From NCBI GenBank assembly GCA_003049465.1, contig PYSS01000121.1:34992-98991 (forward strand): 64,000 nucleotides of DNA. Reading direction: 5' to 3'. This stretch comes from Magnaporthiopsis rhizophila. Its lineage: Eukaryota; Ascomycota; Sordariomycetes; Magnaporthales; Magnaporthaceae. Position 1 is the stretch's first letter. Each line of letters begins with the position of its first letter. Both the position numbers and the translations under genes were made by a program. Below the pieces are notes generated by a model that was given only the letters and a program-made list of their open reading frames with translations, did no database searches and had not been told where the DNA came from. This document shows, piece after piece, positions 21,097-30,840 of the stretch.

Positions 21097-22937
21097 ATGC
21101 GTGCCAGCTTTTTCGCCATCTCCGCCGCGCTCCTGGCCCTCCCGGGATTCGCGTTCGGTGCCGGAGTTAGCCGAGATGGCAGCTGCGGCGGCAAGAGAGG
21201 CGCGATCTGCCTCGGGTCCGTGTTTGGAGACTGCTGTTCGCAGTACGGCTGGTGTGGAAGCGTGAGCATCATGGATGGCTTGAGTGCATTGCTACCTAGT
21301 TTCACAGCAGCTGCTAACGGAATGAGTAGGCGAGCGCGTACTGCGATACTGGATGTCAGCCAGGGTTCGGCAAGTGTAATAGCAAGACCTCGAGCTCTTC
21401 CAGCTCCACCACCACCAAGACAAGCACCAAAACGGCCACGGCAACAACAACAGCCACGGCTACCCCCACACTCGCGTCGCTGCTGGACTGCCTGGCTGCC
21501 AAAAAGGTGCAGTTCAGCTCGCCCGGCTCGCCCAGCTACGCGCAGCTCTCCAAGCCGTACAACCTGCGCATGTCCTGGAAGCCGCTCGTCATCGTGCTCG
21601 GCGGCAGCGCGCAGAACGTGCAGGACGCCGTCGTGTGCGCCGCGCTGTTCAAGGTCAAAGTGCAGGCGCGCGGCGGCGGCCACTCGTACGCGGCGTTTGC
21701 GCTCGGCGGCAAGGACGGGTCGCTGGTGATCGATCTGTCAGGTCTGCAGGGCGTTACCGTCGACGCATCGTCGGGAATCGCCCGCGTCGGCGGCGGCGTG
21801 CGGCTCGGGAACCTCGCCACGGCGCTCTACAACCAAGGGCGGCGCGCCGTGTCCCACGGGACGTGCCCCGGCGTCGGCATCGGTGGCCACTTCACGCACG
21901 GCGGCTTCGGCTTCAGCTCGCGGGCGTGGGGGCTCGCGCTGGACTCGATCGTGGCGCTCGACGTGGTGCTAGCCAACGGCACCGCCGTCCGGGCCAGCGC
22001 GGCGGCCAACGCGGACCTGTTCTACGCGCTGCGCGGCGCGGCCGAGTCCTTCGGCATCGTCACGGCCTTCCACCTGGCCACGCGGGCGGCGCCCGAGTCG
22101 GTGGTGCACTGGTCCGTCCAGCTGCCCGGCATGTTTACGTCGGCGGACCGCGGTGCGCGCGCGCTGCTGCACGTGCAGGACTTTGCGCGCAACTCGTCCG
22201 TCGTCGACGGCAACCTCGGGCTGGGAATCTACATGGACGGCGAGACATTCAGCATCGGCGGCACCTACTTTGGCCCGCGCTCCCGCTTCGAGGGCGTCAT
22301 CCGGCCCGAGCTGCTGCGTGGGCTGGGCGTAGCGCCGTCCGGTCAGAACATCCAGGTTGTCGACTGGCTTACGAGCCTGACCATGCTGGCCAACGGAGAA
22401 GCGCTCGCGCAGCCAACCGAGGCCGGCGCCTACGACCAGCACGACACCTTCTTGGCCAAGTCGCTGACGGTACCCGAGGCGTCGCCGCTGACCCCCGCGG
22501 CCGCCAAGGCCTACTTCCAGCGCATCATCTCGACCGCCGGCTCGGTCGCGCAGGCCGGCGGCAGCTGGTTCACCATAATGAACCTGTACGGCGGCCCGGG
22601 ATCGCGTATCAACGTGGTGCCCACCTCGGCCAGCGCCTACTCTCACCGCTCGACGCTGTGGGTGTTCCAGAACTACGGGTCCGTGGAGGGCGGCGCGGGT
22701 GGAGGAGCCTTCCCGGCGGCCATCGGCACGTTCCTGCAGGGGCTGGGAGACGCCGTCAGGTCGGCCATGCCCGGCGTCGAGTTTGCCGCCTACAGCAACT
22801 ACGTCGACCCGACGCTGTCTGCGGCCCAGGCCCACGATCAGTACTACGGTGCCGTGACGTATGCGAAGCTGCTGAGCTTAAAGAGCGTCTTTGATCCCCA
22901 GAGCGTGTTTTGGAACCCGCAGGCGATAGGTGCCTAG
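21097..22937 (+). CDS. Secreted CBM18-AA7 oligosaccharide oxidase (FAD-linked)
   Basis: Two exons, 21097-21261 and 21330-22937, with a 68 bp intron (branch GCTAAC), encode 590 aa. The signal peptide is about 1-21. A chitin-binding type 1 domain (CBM18) follows with the pattern SCGG, ICLGSVFGDCCSQYGWCGS, AYC and GCQ; the intron splits it between Gly-Ser and Ala-Ser. A Ser/Thr linker leads to the AA7 / berberine-bridge oxidase domain. GGGHSY places His173 and HGTCPGVGIGGH places Cys234 where family members attach FAD through both residues. The C-terminus has YYGAVTYAKLLSLKSVFDP and an N-P ending, as in the BBE domain. Such enzymes oxidise the reducing end of chito- or cello-oligosaccharides and release H2O2 or reduce other acceptors. 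The chitin-binding module points to chitin-derived substrates. It is convergent with the next gene, 80 bp away. Confidence 0.9.
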
Positions 22938-23017
22938 GAAAAACTGATTTATAATTTAGTAATAGATATTTTCTGTAGTATGAGATTAATGCCCCGATTC
23001 CAGACCCCTGTTGCCCA

Positions 23018-23788
23018 TCAACTCAGTGTGAACTCAACCGCCGTTTCGCTGCCAAGCCTCCCAACGACCCTGCCCTTGGACCCAGGCGGCAATGGCACAC
23101 ATCCGTTCAGAGACCCCGGCGTGATGACGGTTCCCGCCTTGAGCGACATGTCCGGGTGCTGAGCGCGCGCATAGGCCACGACCGAGGCCAGCACGGCGCC
23201 AAACACGGGCTTCGCAAGCTTCTTGTCGAGCACGCGCCCGTCGAGCTCAAACGAAACCTCGAGACCGTCCACGTCTCCGCCCCGGGAACAGGTCCCGCCA
23301 AAGACGTAGCCGAGCGCCGAGAGGTGGTCGGCCAGCGCGGCGCCGGGGGCGGGTTTTTCCCCTCTCGTCGACGGCGACTGCCTAAAACGCGTGCCGACGA
23401 TCTCGATGCCGACAAAGTACGACTCGACCGCCGCGGCCACGGCGGTCTCGTCGACGTCGGCAGCGGTGGGCACGTCGCGGCCCAGCTTGACGCCGACTTC
23501 CAGCTCGAGACCCATGACGTCGTAGGCCGTCGTCGAGAAGGAGAAGTCCGGGCTGGAGCCGACGCGCGACCGCCAGATGGGGGCGATGATGCCTGTACCG
23601 TCGGGCGCCATCAGCGCCGTCTTGTACAGCGCCGCCTCCTCGCCCAGCGCCTTTTGCTGCGCGAGCATGACGCGGTAGGCGCCCGCGCGGTCCAGGCCTG
23701 CCAGGGGCGCGGGGTCGATTTTGGAGTGGCCGCCGGTGCGCTGGGCCTGGACGAGGAGGCGGACGGCTTTGTCTTCTGTGTGTGTCAT
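23018..23788 (-). CDS. 2-keto-4-pentenoate hydratase / decarboxylase-like protein (MhpD type)
   Basis: Single exon, 256 aa, no signal peptide. The order of motifs matches the MhpD branch of the fumarylacetoacetase superfamily: an N-terminal helical region (AYRVMLAQQKALGEEAALYK), then GLELEVGVKLGRDVP (metal-binding Glu pair), VGIEIVGTRF, the linker-strand VFGGTC, and late LKAGTVITPGSLNGCVPLPP. The family hydrates 2-hydroxypenta-2,4-dienoate or decarboxylates 4-oxalocrotonate in aromatic meta-cleavage pathways. No other meta-cleavage gene is in the window, so the substrate is open. The Met at 23788 is followed directly by charged residues typical of a cytosolic start. Confidence 0.72.
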   Translation of the reverse strand: MTHTEDKAVRLLVQAQRTGGHSKIDPAPLAGLDRAGAYRVMLAQQKALGEEAALYKTALMAPDGTGIIAPIWRSRVGSSPDFSFSTTAYDVMGLELEVGVKLGRDVPTAADVDETAVAAAVESYFVGIEIVGTRFRQSPSTRGEKPAPGAALADHLSALGYVFGGTCSRGGDVDGLEVSFELDGRVLDKKLAKPVFGAVLASVVAYARAQHPDMSLKAGTVITPGSLNGCVPLPPGSKGRVVGRLGSETAVEFTLS

Positions 23789-24744
23789 TTTGCCGGTTTA
23801 GCCCTTCTCTGTGTCTGGTCCGGAGATATTTGTAGTGAAAGTCGTCTCAGTAGAACAGTGGTTAATACCCCCCCCTCATCCACGCCCGATCGCACCGCAA
23901 TACCACGCCTGTTAAATACCGCAGTCTCCGACCCCGCCCCAACCCTCGGGATTCTGTCCGCGACGGGGAAACCTTGTTGACCGGCCCGCTGGCCATGAAA
24001 TTCCGTCGCGGCCTCGAGCCGAGAGGGTGGCCAGGCGTCCGGCTCGGCACGGCGCTGAGCCGCAGAAAAATCCCACCACTCACACGTCACTGCCCGCTCA
24101 GTCGGGCGCGCACCAAAACACAAAAGAGTGGGCTATTGGCAATCATGTGGCCAGCCGTCGAGGCAATGGGCTGCTCTCCACGGCCTTGCGATTTCCACCG
24201 CAGATCTGCGAGATTTCGATTGCCAGGGATGATGCCCGGGCAAATGATACGTGATACCGCCCGGCGCGTGTAACCCATAGAAACACAGAGCGGGTGGCTT
24301 GTCTGCCTCTGCATTGGCTACCTATCTAATTGGTCCAGCCCAGCCTGGCTTGCCATCAATCAGGCCAAGCGAAACAAGCACTACCCAACAAAAACAAAGA
24401 TGTAAGCTTATTCCCAGCCCTGGCCGCCCGGGATTGGCATCCCCCAGGCAAATTTGCGCGACAACCACAACCAACAGCATCGCCAGACCACCCACCATCA
24501 CGGTCCTGCTCCTGTATGGGATTTGGTGATCGGCGGCGCAGGCATGGCCTCATTGGCAGAGCCGCCTCCCTGTGCAGGGAGGCAGGCGCGCGCCAAGATG
24601 CTGTTGGTTTCAATGCCACTTTCCTTGCGCCGGCCTTGAGTGGGCGTTCGGGTTCTACAAAGCACTGCGACAGCCAGCTCTGCCCGTCCTTTTTTTTTCT
24701 TCTCTTCTTGTCTCCCACATCGAGGCTAGCTAGCAGTCGACACA
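23789..24744. promoter_or_regulatory. Divergent promoter region, hydratase / LOR gene
   Basis: About 0.96 kb. It contains a perfect 9-bp inverted repeat with a 2-bp spacer at 24564-24583 and a pyrimidine-rich tract (about 24687-24716) before the LOR start. No gene seen. Confidence 0.5.
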
Positions 24745-25580
24745 ATGGCCACAACCACAGCCCAAATCGCCCCGGCGCTGCCGCCGCAGGGCAAGCAGCA
24801 AACGGTAACCCAGCTGGTGCAGGCGGCGCCCACCAAGCCGCTCGGCATCTACGCGGAAAAGACCAGCCACAACGGTCTCAACATCCTCGTGCGCGAGACC
24901 AAGAAGAGCAAGCGCTACGAGGTCCTCGAGGCCGGCACCAAACGGAAGTTGCTGCAGATCAAGACCAACTTCTTCACCATGCACATGCGCAAGGAGGTCT
25001 TTGACGTGCAGGACCCGACCCAGCCGCGCCACCTGTTCGACATGGTTTACGATTACTCCAACCTCAAGCGCGGGGATCTGCTCACGTCGTTTGCCGTCCA
25101 CTACCCCAAGAAGAAGGACGTGAATAAGGCCGTGCTCGAGAGCGATGACGAGGCGGGGGATAAGGACCCTGGGAGTGGGGAGAAGATTGTCGAGATCAAG
25201 GGCAACTTTAAGCGCAAGTTTTTTTTGTCCCCTTATCTGTACAACTTACTTTTTTTTTCTCGGCATCCATTTGCTAACCAGGATTTCGTAAACCAGTCGT
25301 CGGCTCCAAGTCGACCGTCACGTTCAGAAACCCGCTGACGGGCGGGCAGGAGGAGTGTCTCGAGATGGGCGGCAACCTGGGCGCCTTCAAGGGCGAAGTG
25401 ACGGACACGACGGCGGGCAACAGGGTCGTCGCCCGCTTCGGCCGCGACTACGGCGCTCGTGACTTTTTCCTAAAGAAGCAGACGTACGCGGTCTCGGTCG
25501 AGCCCGGCGTGGATTGGTCCTTGATGGCGCTGCTGTGCGTCGCCATGGATCACAGGAGCGACGCGTGGTGGGTGAAGTAA
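24745..25580 (+). CDS. LURP-one-related (LOR / tubby-like C-terminal fold) protein
   Basis: Two exons, 24745-25213 and 25282-25580, encode 255 aa. The intron uses a GC donor (GCAAGT) with a normal acceptor (TTTGCTAACCAG); both nearby GT donors give the wrong phase, while the GC donor joins EIKGNFKR to FRKPVVGSKSTVTFRN in frame. The protein reads like a LURP-one domain: basic strand-rich N-terminal half (YEVLEAGTKRKLLQIKTNFF), then TVTFRNPLTGGQEECLEMGG, then the conserved end KQTYAVSVEPGVDWSLMALL. Fungal members have no settled function; the tubby-like fold can bind membrane phosphoinositides. No signal peptide. A Ser/Asp-rich insert (ESDDEAGDKDPGSG) lies just before the splice. Confidence 0.85.
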
Positions 25581-25632
25581 TTAGGATGGTGGCTAGCGGT
25601 AATTCATCATTGTTTTGTGCTCGTAAAAAAGG

Positions 25633-25652
25633 AAAAAAAAAAAAAAAAAAAA
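25633..25652. repeat. A20 homopolymer
   Basis: Uninterrupted run of A in the 3' flank of the LOR gene. Confidence 0.9.
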
Positions 25653-25711
25653 CCTTGATCTTGTCTTGGAATGCTGTGACAAACTGGTACCGGTGGGAGG
25701 ACGAAGGAGAA

Positions 25712-25719
25712 AAAAAAAT
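25712..25719 (-). terminator. Probable Pol III terminator of tRNA-Gly
   Basis: Eight A on the plus strand are a T run on the minus strand, about 27 nt after the tRNA 3' end, as expected for RNA polymerase III termination. Confidence 0.6.
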
Positions 25720-25746
25720 TGTCTTGATAGAGAGACAACCCTCGAA

Positions 25747-25818
25747 TGCTTGCGTCGGGAATTGAACCCGAATCTGCTGCTTGGAAGGCAGCAATGCTAA
25801 CCATTACACCACGCAAGC
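25747..25818 (-). tRNA. tRNA-Gly (anticodon UCC)
   Basis: 72 nt on the minus strand folds as a cloverleaf. The acceptor stem is GCTTGCG paired with CGCAAGC, with discriminator A. The D arm holds GTGTAATGGTTAGC. The anticodon arm is CTGCC-TTCCAA-GCAG with anticodon TCC. The T arm is TCGGG-TTCAATT-CCCGA. There is no intron. G1:C72 and the CC in the anticodon agree with glycine identity. Internal A and B boxes are present (TGGTGTAATGG and GGGTTCAATTCCC). Confidence 0.93.
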
Positions 25819-26004
25819 TGTGATGCCATGTTTGCAGCACCCATTGGCGAGCTTATCAGGTGGATGAGTCAGATGACGCCAGCATCGATTCGTGGGTAGC
25901 CACCCATCCAGTGTGCCCGGCTCCTGAGTCGGGCAACACCTGTGGACATGAACACGCCCGTACTCGAGCCAACAGGTGTTGGCGTCGCCCGAGTTGAAAG
26001 AAAG

Positions 26005-26032
26005 AAAAAAAAAAAAAAAAAAAAAAAAAAAA
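26005..26032. repeat. A28 homopolymer
   Basis: Uninterrupted A run. It could be a slippage tract or the tail of an old retro-inserted sequence; no target-site duplication is obvious. Confidence 0.9.
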
Positions 26033-26627
26033 CTTGCCGTCGCACTGCAGAAAACACGGAGTCGCACTGGAATCGGGCAATCTGCGCTGCATCGAATACG
26101 AGGCGACGTCGACGACAGGCCAGAGTGGTGTCAGTGTCGTCGAAGCCGAGTTTTGTTACTTCCAGACCGACCTTGTCGCCGTCAGCGGTGGCGTCCGCAC
26201 TCATACTCTGTGAATCAGCAACCATCAGCTGGACACATGTACCCATCCAGGTATTGGCCGCCAGGCGCTGGTGTCTGCGTAACCTCCGGCATGCAAGAAA
26301 GTCGGTAGAGAGCCGGCAGCCGATGCGAGGAAACCGACTGTCTGGCCCAGCGAAGGGAAGGGTTGGCCCGCCCGCTCCGCGCTCGGTGCCCGCCTGGTGG
26401 CGACTTGTATCGCCAGCTTCCTGGCCCGTCTCGTGTCTTGCTCGTTTAGAATCCAAACCTCATTGGGCCCGGGCTTAGTGCCGGAGGTGTCCGACCATGC
26501 AACGACGGTCGTGATGATGCATAGAGTGCACAAGGACTGACGCATGATCTTGTCGTAAACGTACGTCGGTCTGGCCGGACGGTGAAGCGAAGGACAGGAC
26601 TGGACCGTCGCGAGAGGGTTCGGCGGG

Positions 26628-26634
26628 TATATAA
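26628..26634 (+). promoter_or_regulatory. TATA box of the small secreted protein gene
   Basis: TATATAA, 164 bp before the ATG at 26798, in an otherwise GC-rich stretch. Confidence 0.5.
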
Positions 26635-26797
26635 CGGGGAGCCAGCATTCCCCCCCTCGCTCGTCCTGGAGCTCCCAACTCCAAGGCAGAGTAAAGCATC
26701 ACTCCCAGCGAGTTCACCCCCAGTCCGCAAAGGCCCAGCATCGTTCAAGATACTTGCTTGCACAACTTGACGTGATCCTCCAAGTCCAGCCTTCAAC

Positions 26798-27311
26798 ATG
26801 AAGTCCTTCCTCGCCGCAGCGCTCGCTCTCCTGCCTCTGGTGGCCGCGGCCCCGACGGCGGATGCAGGCCTTGAGAAGAGGACGCCGGGTAGCGTATGGC
26901 TTTTTTTTTCTGTCCCTGTCCCTGTCCCTACCTCGAGTAGAGTATAACGCTGACGAGCTCTCACAGGTCTTCCTCTGCACCGGCAGCAACTGGGGAAATA
27001 CCTGCGACAACTTCTTCGTGGGCACCGGTGGCTGCAAACGCATCCCGGAGCCGTGGTTCAAGAGCGTCGGGTCCGCGGGGCCTGACCGGGGCGCGCTCTG
27101 CCGTCTGTTTGAGTAAGTCAAAGTCGCGTTTCGTGTTTGGTGCGCTTGGGCTGACGGCGGCGGCAACGACAGTGGTGCGCATGGCGACTGCACAGGCAGC
27201 GGGCTGGCCATCCTCCAGTCGCCCGGCAGCTCCAACCTGTATTCTGGCAGCGACGCCGGGCACAAGGCTGAGTTCATTGGGTGCGTCACCTGCACCAACT
27301 GCCAGGGCTAG
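26798..27311 (+). CDS. Small secreted cysteine-rich protein
   Basis: Three exons, 26798-26893, 26967-27112 and 27173-27311 (introns 73 and 60 bp), encode 126 aa. The signal peptide is about 1-18 (MKSFLAAALALLPLVAAA). A short propeptide ends in LEKR, a Kex2-type cleavage site. The mature part has eight cysteines (LCTG, TCDN, GCKR, LCRL, DCTG, GCVTC, NCQG), enough for four disulfides, and many Gly/Ser/Asn. Size, secretion, Cys content and Kex2 site fit fungal effector-like or antimicrobial-like secreted proteins. I recognise no named family. The donor GTATGG is preferred to a GTAGCG five bases upstream because it keeps the frame. Confidence 0.8.
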
Positions 27312-27865
27312 GCGGCCGTGGGACGGGATGTGGGCAGGTGGTGTGGGCAATGTACGCGGGATCATGGGTCGATCGACGGTAGTGTTGGACGGGCTAGAGG
27401 TTGTGATGGCCGCGATCAAGCAGAGGAGCGGGACACAAAACTGGTACATATGATAGGGAACGAGTAGCATAAGGATTTTTTGGACGCCTTTTTCGCGTGC
27501 AAAAAATACCGGGTTTTGCATGTGACGTTGTAGCTCCACCATCGCGCCAGCCTGTTTGAGGAAGAGTTGAGCCTATACGGCCAATAATGGGATGAATGCC
27601 TGGTTTAGACGGCAAATAGAAAATTATTATTATTATTGTCTCTCGTCTTCATCCTGGCTTTAACGATGCCACGTTGAGGAAACATCGTAATTACAAGTCG
27701 CACGCGCCTGTTTGGCTGCCGTGCAAGCCTCCGCTGTCATGACGTCACTGCCTTCAGCGCTGGGCACCTAGAAATGTCCAGCTCCAGCTCGCACCGTCCC
27801 ACGCTACCTAGATTCCAGTCCATCCCCCAACCCACAATCAATACCGTGTCGTCAATGCCTCCAAC
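27312..27865. other. Intergenic region
   Basis: Contains a TTA/TTAT microsatellite-like stretch at about 27623-27638. No gene seen. The right part is the promoter of the uniporter gene. Confidence 0.6.
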
Positions 27866-29578
27866 GTGATGAATAATGGTTTGCTGCGGCTCGGGCTCCC
27901 CGCCCGGCTTTCCCACCCGCCTCGCCCGACGCTTGCCTGCCTTCGCATCGTGACGCCCCTGCCCAGGCAGCTGTCGACTGTGCCACCACCGCCGCAGCCC
28001 AGCCTGCTACCACATATCCTTGCACAGCAGCAGACGTGTCGATCCTTCACAACGGTCACCCGCCGCTGCAGGCGACCGGCGGCCACAGACGATGGCGGCA
28101 ACGGCGACGACGTGTTCGCCGCGCGCGCACGGGACCTCAATCAGAAGGGCTTGGACGAGCAGGAGAAAGAGGTCAGGCTCCGGCAGCACCAGGTCAAGCG
28201 GCCGTGGCACCGTGACAAGGCCGACGAGCCACCCGTGCAGGAGGAGGGCGGTAGCGGAGAGGCTGAGGAGCTGTCCAAGGGTGGGTGAAACCGCATCGGC
28301 CATGCCCACTGGCTACTGCTAGGCTAACCATTAGTCTCCCCCGATCACCCAGGCAAGCTCCTCACTACGCCTACGAGACTCCTCAAGCTCATCATCCCAC
28401 TCCCCGTGTCGGTCGAAAAGGACCAGGGCAACAACAGCAAAAGCCACGACTTTGGCCGGTCCATCTCGAGCAACGACGCGATCCAGCCCCTGGCCCTCCT
28501 GATCCATCCCCAGCAACCCCTCTCGTACGTCGAGCGTCTCATCCAGGCTGAGCTGCCTCCGGTGGTGGAAGACGGCAGGGAGAAGATCCCCAACGTGTAC
28601 TTCCGGGCAGAGGACGCGGCGGTGGAGGGAAAGGGAAACAAAGAAAAAAACAAGGCAGCGACAAAGGAGAAAAAGGAAACAGTGAAAGGCAGCAGCGCGC
28701 ATGTGGCGTCATACTCGGGACTCGGGCACGAGGCGTCGGCACGGGCGGACAAGGACAAACGGTGGGTGCGGTGGAGCAGCAGCACCGAGGTGGGCGATTT
28801 CATCCGCGACGCGGCAAGGGGCCGCGAGTTCGTCATCGAGGTGGAAGGGTACGGGCTCGAGATGGCGGTCGGGGTGCCGTCCTTCAGCGACCGGACGCAC
28901 TACCTGCGCACGCGGCTGCGGCGCACTTCTCGCTCCATCGACCGGCTGGTGGATATCAAACGCGAGTGCGACGAGCTGGCGCACCGCTCGGCGCACCGGC
29001 TCGCCCAGGGCGGCTTCTGCCTGCTGGTGAGCTGGTGGGGCGTCGTGTACTACGTCACGTTCCACACCGAGGCCGGCTGGGACCTGGTCGAGCCGGTCAC
29101 GTACCTGGCCGGCCTGGCCACCATCATGGCCGGCTACCTCTGGTTCTTGTTCATCAGCCGCGACCTGAGCTACAAGGCGGCCATGAACGTCACGGTGAGC
29201 CGTCGCCGGACTGCCCTGTACGAGGCCCGCGGGTTCGACGTGGCGCGCTGGGAGCAGCTGGTGCGCGAGGCCAACGCCCTGCGCGCAGAGATCAAGCAGG
29301 TGGCGCAGGAGTACGACGTAGACTGGGACGAGGCGGCGGATCTGGGCAGCGAGGACGTCAAGGACGTGCTAGCGGCTGAGCGGCACAAGCGCAAGCTGCG
29401 GGCTGGTGCTGCTGCTGCCGACGAGGAGGATGATGGAGACGAGGACGAAGACGGCGGCGATAAGAAAGATGGCGGCAGGTCGTCGGAGAAAGCTGCGGAT
29501 GGCACCAACAAGACCGAGGACGCCAACGCGAAGGAGGAGCAGAAGAAGCAGGCCGACGAGCACGAGAGGAAAGGCTAG
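27866..29578 (+). CDS. MCU: Mitochondrial calcium uniporter (MCU) pore subunit
   Basis: Two exons, 27866-28280 and 28353-29578, with a 72 bp intron (branch GCTAAC), encode 546 aa; a second ATG follows at once at 27869. The N-terminus is basic and hydroxylated without acidic residues, as expected for a mitochondrial presequence. A matrix domain (LLKLIIPLP, then PLALLIHPQQPLSYVERLIQ) precedes a coiled coil. Two membrane segments follow, about 360-378 (FCLLVSWWGVVYYVTF) and 388-405 (YLAGLATIMAGYLWFLFI). Between them is WDLVEPVTYL, where the pore signature is usually W-D-I/T-M-E-P. The selectivity-filter Asp382 and Glu385 are kept. A fungal-type basic segment (SRDLSYKAAM...RRRTALYEARGFD) and a charged low-complexity tail end the protein. 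It forms the Ca2+ channel of the inner mitochondrial membrane. Confidence 0.9.
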
Positions 29579-30840
29579 CACTGTAACCAGGCAAAAGAGC
29601 CACGAAAAGGCGCGGTAGCCCTGCATGTGCAGGAACACGACCAGGCTGTCCGTCATGGAAAGTGAGTCGAGGGCGTAGAGGATGGGGTCTGACGTTAGCT
29701 CGTCCCAGCGCCGACGCCGCACGCTACGGCTGTTGACGCCCCATGCCCAGAGGCTGTTGCCGGATTGGGATTTGACGTGTCTCGTGTTCGGCATGGCTGC
29801 GGTTGGGCTTCAGCACGGTTACCTACCAACCTACCTACCCACCCAGGTTCCGAGACTGCGAGCGTTTAGCTTATTTATGTGCCGTCAAGCCATTTGATTC
29901 CATCGACCCCTCCGTCTTCCCCTGGTTTCTCTGCCTTTCTAATCTCTGTTTCCATGGTGCTGCCAGGGCCCCGCTCTATACTCCACTAGAACCCCTTGAG
30001 CCATGAGCGAAGACGAGAGTCAAGAGATTGCCCTGTCAGTCACCCTGCCCAAAAAAAAAAAAAGGAAAAAAGAAAAGAAGAAAGATGGCAGTTCTTCAAT
30101 CCTGAGACGGAGGTTTTACTGGCTATTAGGTGGCGCACCCATAAATATCTCTGGAGGAGCCGCCATCTCGTCTTTGGGCAGGGCAACTGTAGGTAACCCA
30201 GAGCCTGACTACGTGTATGATGTGGGATGACGTTGTGTGGATTCATAAAACAGGTGGCCCGTATAACCGGGGCGGAACCTGGGCAGGAATTGATCTCCTT
30301 GTGTGCGCTTAGGGTGGTATTTTGGGCTCCGAAACCATTGAGCCGAGACAAACCACACCCCGGCGCATTTTTAGCGCCCGTCCGTTGTCGTCTGGTCTCC
30401 GGGTCATAATCACCTGCATATCAGCCATTTGGAGGCGCAGTTCGTGACCACCAATCACAGGCTCACAACACACTTGTGCTCGCCCGAAAGCGCACAAACG
30501 CCGGGAGGGCGCAGAAAGGCATCCGACGTTGCCGTCTGCCACTTGGGTATGTTTTCAGGAGCAAGTTTGCGCCCCACGCCTAACTATCACAGGGCGGGGA
30601 AAGGGTCGCGGGAACTTGCCTTTGCCGTTGTACCCGCTGCAGGCCCTTGCCGTCCTTTCTCCTTTTTTCGTTTTGGATTCTTGCTCGTACGCGGCCTCGT
30701 GGGTTTGCGTATTGACTCGAAAATACGAGTCTCGCGTCCTGGGTTATATAGTCACGTATAAAAGGCAACTCCCTAGCCGGATTATTTTGTCCTTGTCATG
30801 AAGGCTGGCCGACATCTCAAAACCGGATCTCCTCGTCCCG
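29579..30840. other. Intergenic region
   Basis: About 1.26 kb. A minus-strand frame starting near 29794 runs antisense into the uniporter tail and is judged a shadow. A TATA box lies at about 30757-30763 (CGTATAAAAGG), 78 bp before the next ATG. Confidence 0.6.
30757..30763 (+). promoter_or_regulatory. TATA box of the first C2H2-family gene
   Basis: TATAAAA, 78 bp upstream of the ATG at 30841. It supports that start rather than a later Met. Confidence 0.5.

Larger units (their letters stand above)
25819..26797. other. Intergenic region with A28 run and an unassigned ORF-like segment
   Basis: It contains an A28 run (26005-26032), a 10-bp inverted repeat (25934-25943 and 25972-25981) and a plus-strand frame at about 26030-26213 that reads like protein (LRCIEYEATSTTGQSGVSVV) but has no supported start. 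The minus strand is also open here. I do not call a gene. The right part holds the promoter of the small secreted protein gene. Confidence 0.5.

Noticed and set aside
21635..22894. 419-codon plus-strand frame inside the AA7 gene
   Set aside because: Arg/Ala-rich out-of-frame reading of the oxidase domain.
25633..26032. Two poly-A runs as evidence of a retrotransposon insertion
   Set aside because: No reverse transcriptase, endonuclease or target-site duplication is visible around them.
28406..29578. A uniporter start inside the second exon
   Set aside because: The frame there has no ATG, and the spliced first exon supplies a mitochondrial presequence.
29369..29794. Minus-strand frame with a hydrophobic Leu-rich stretch
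   Set aside because: The hydrophobic part is the reverse of the Lys/Glu-rich uniporter tail; no independent support.
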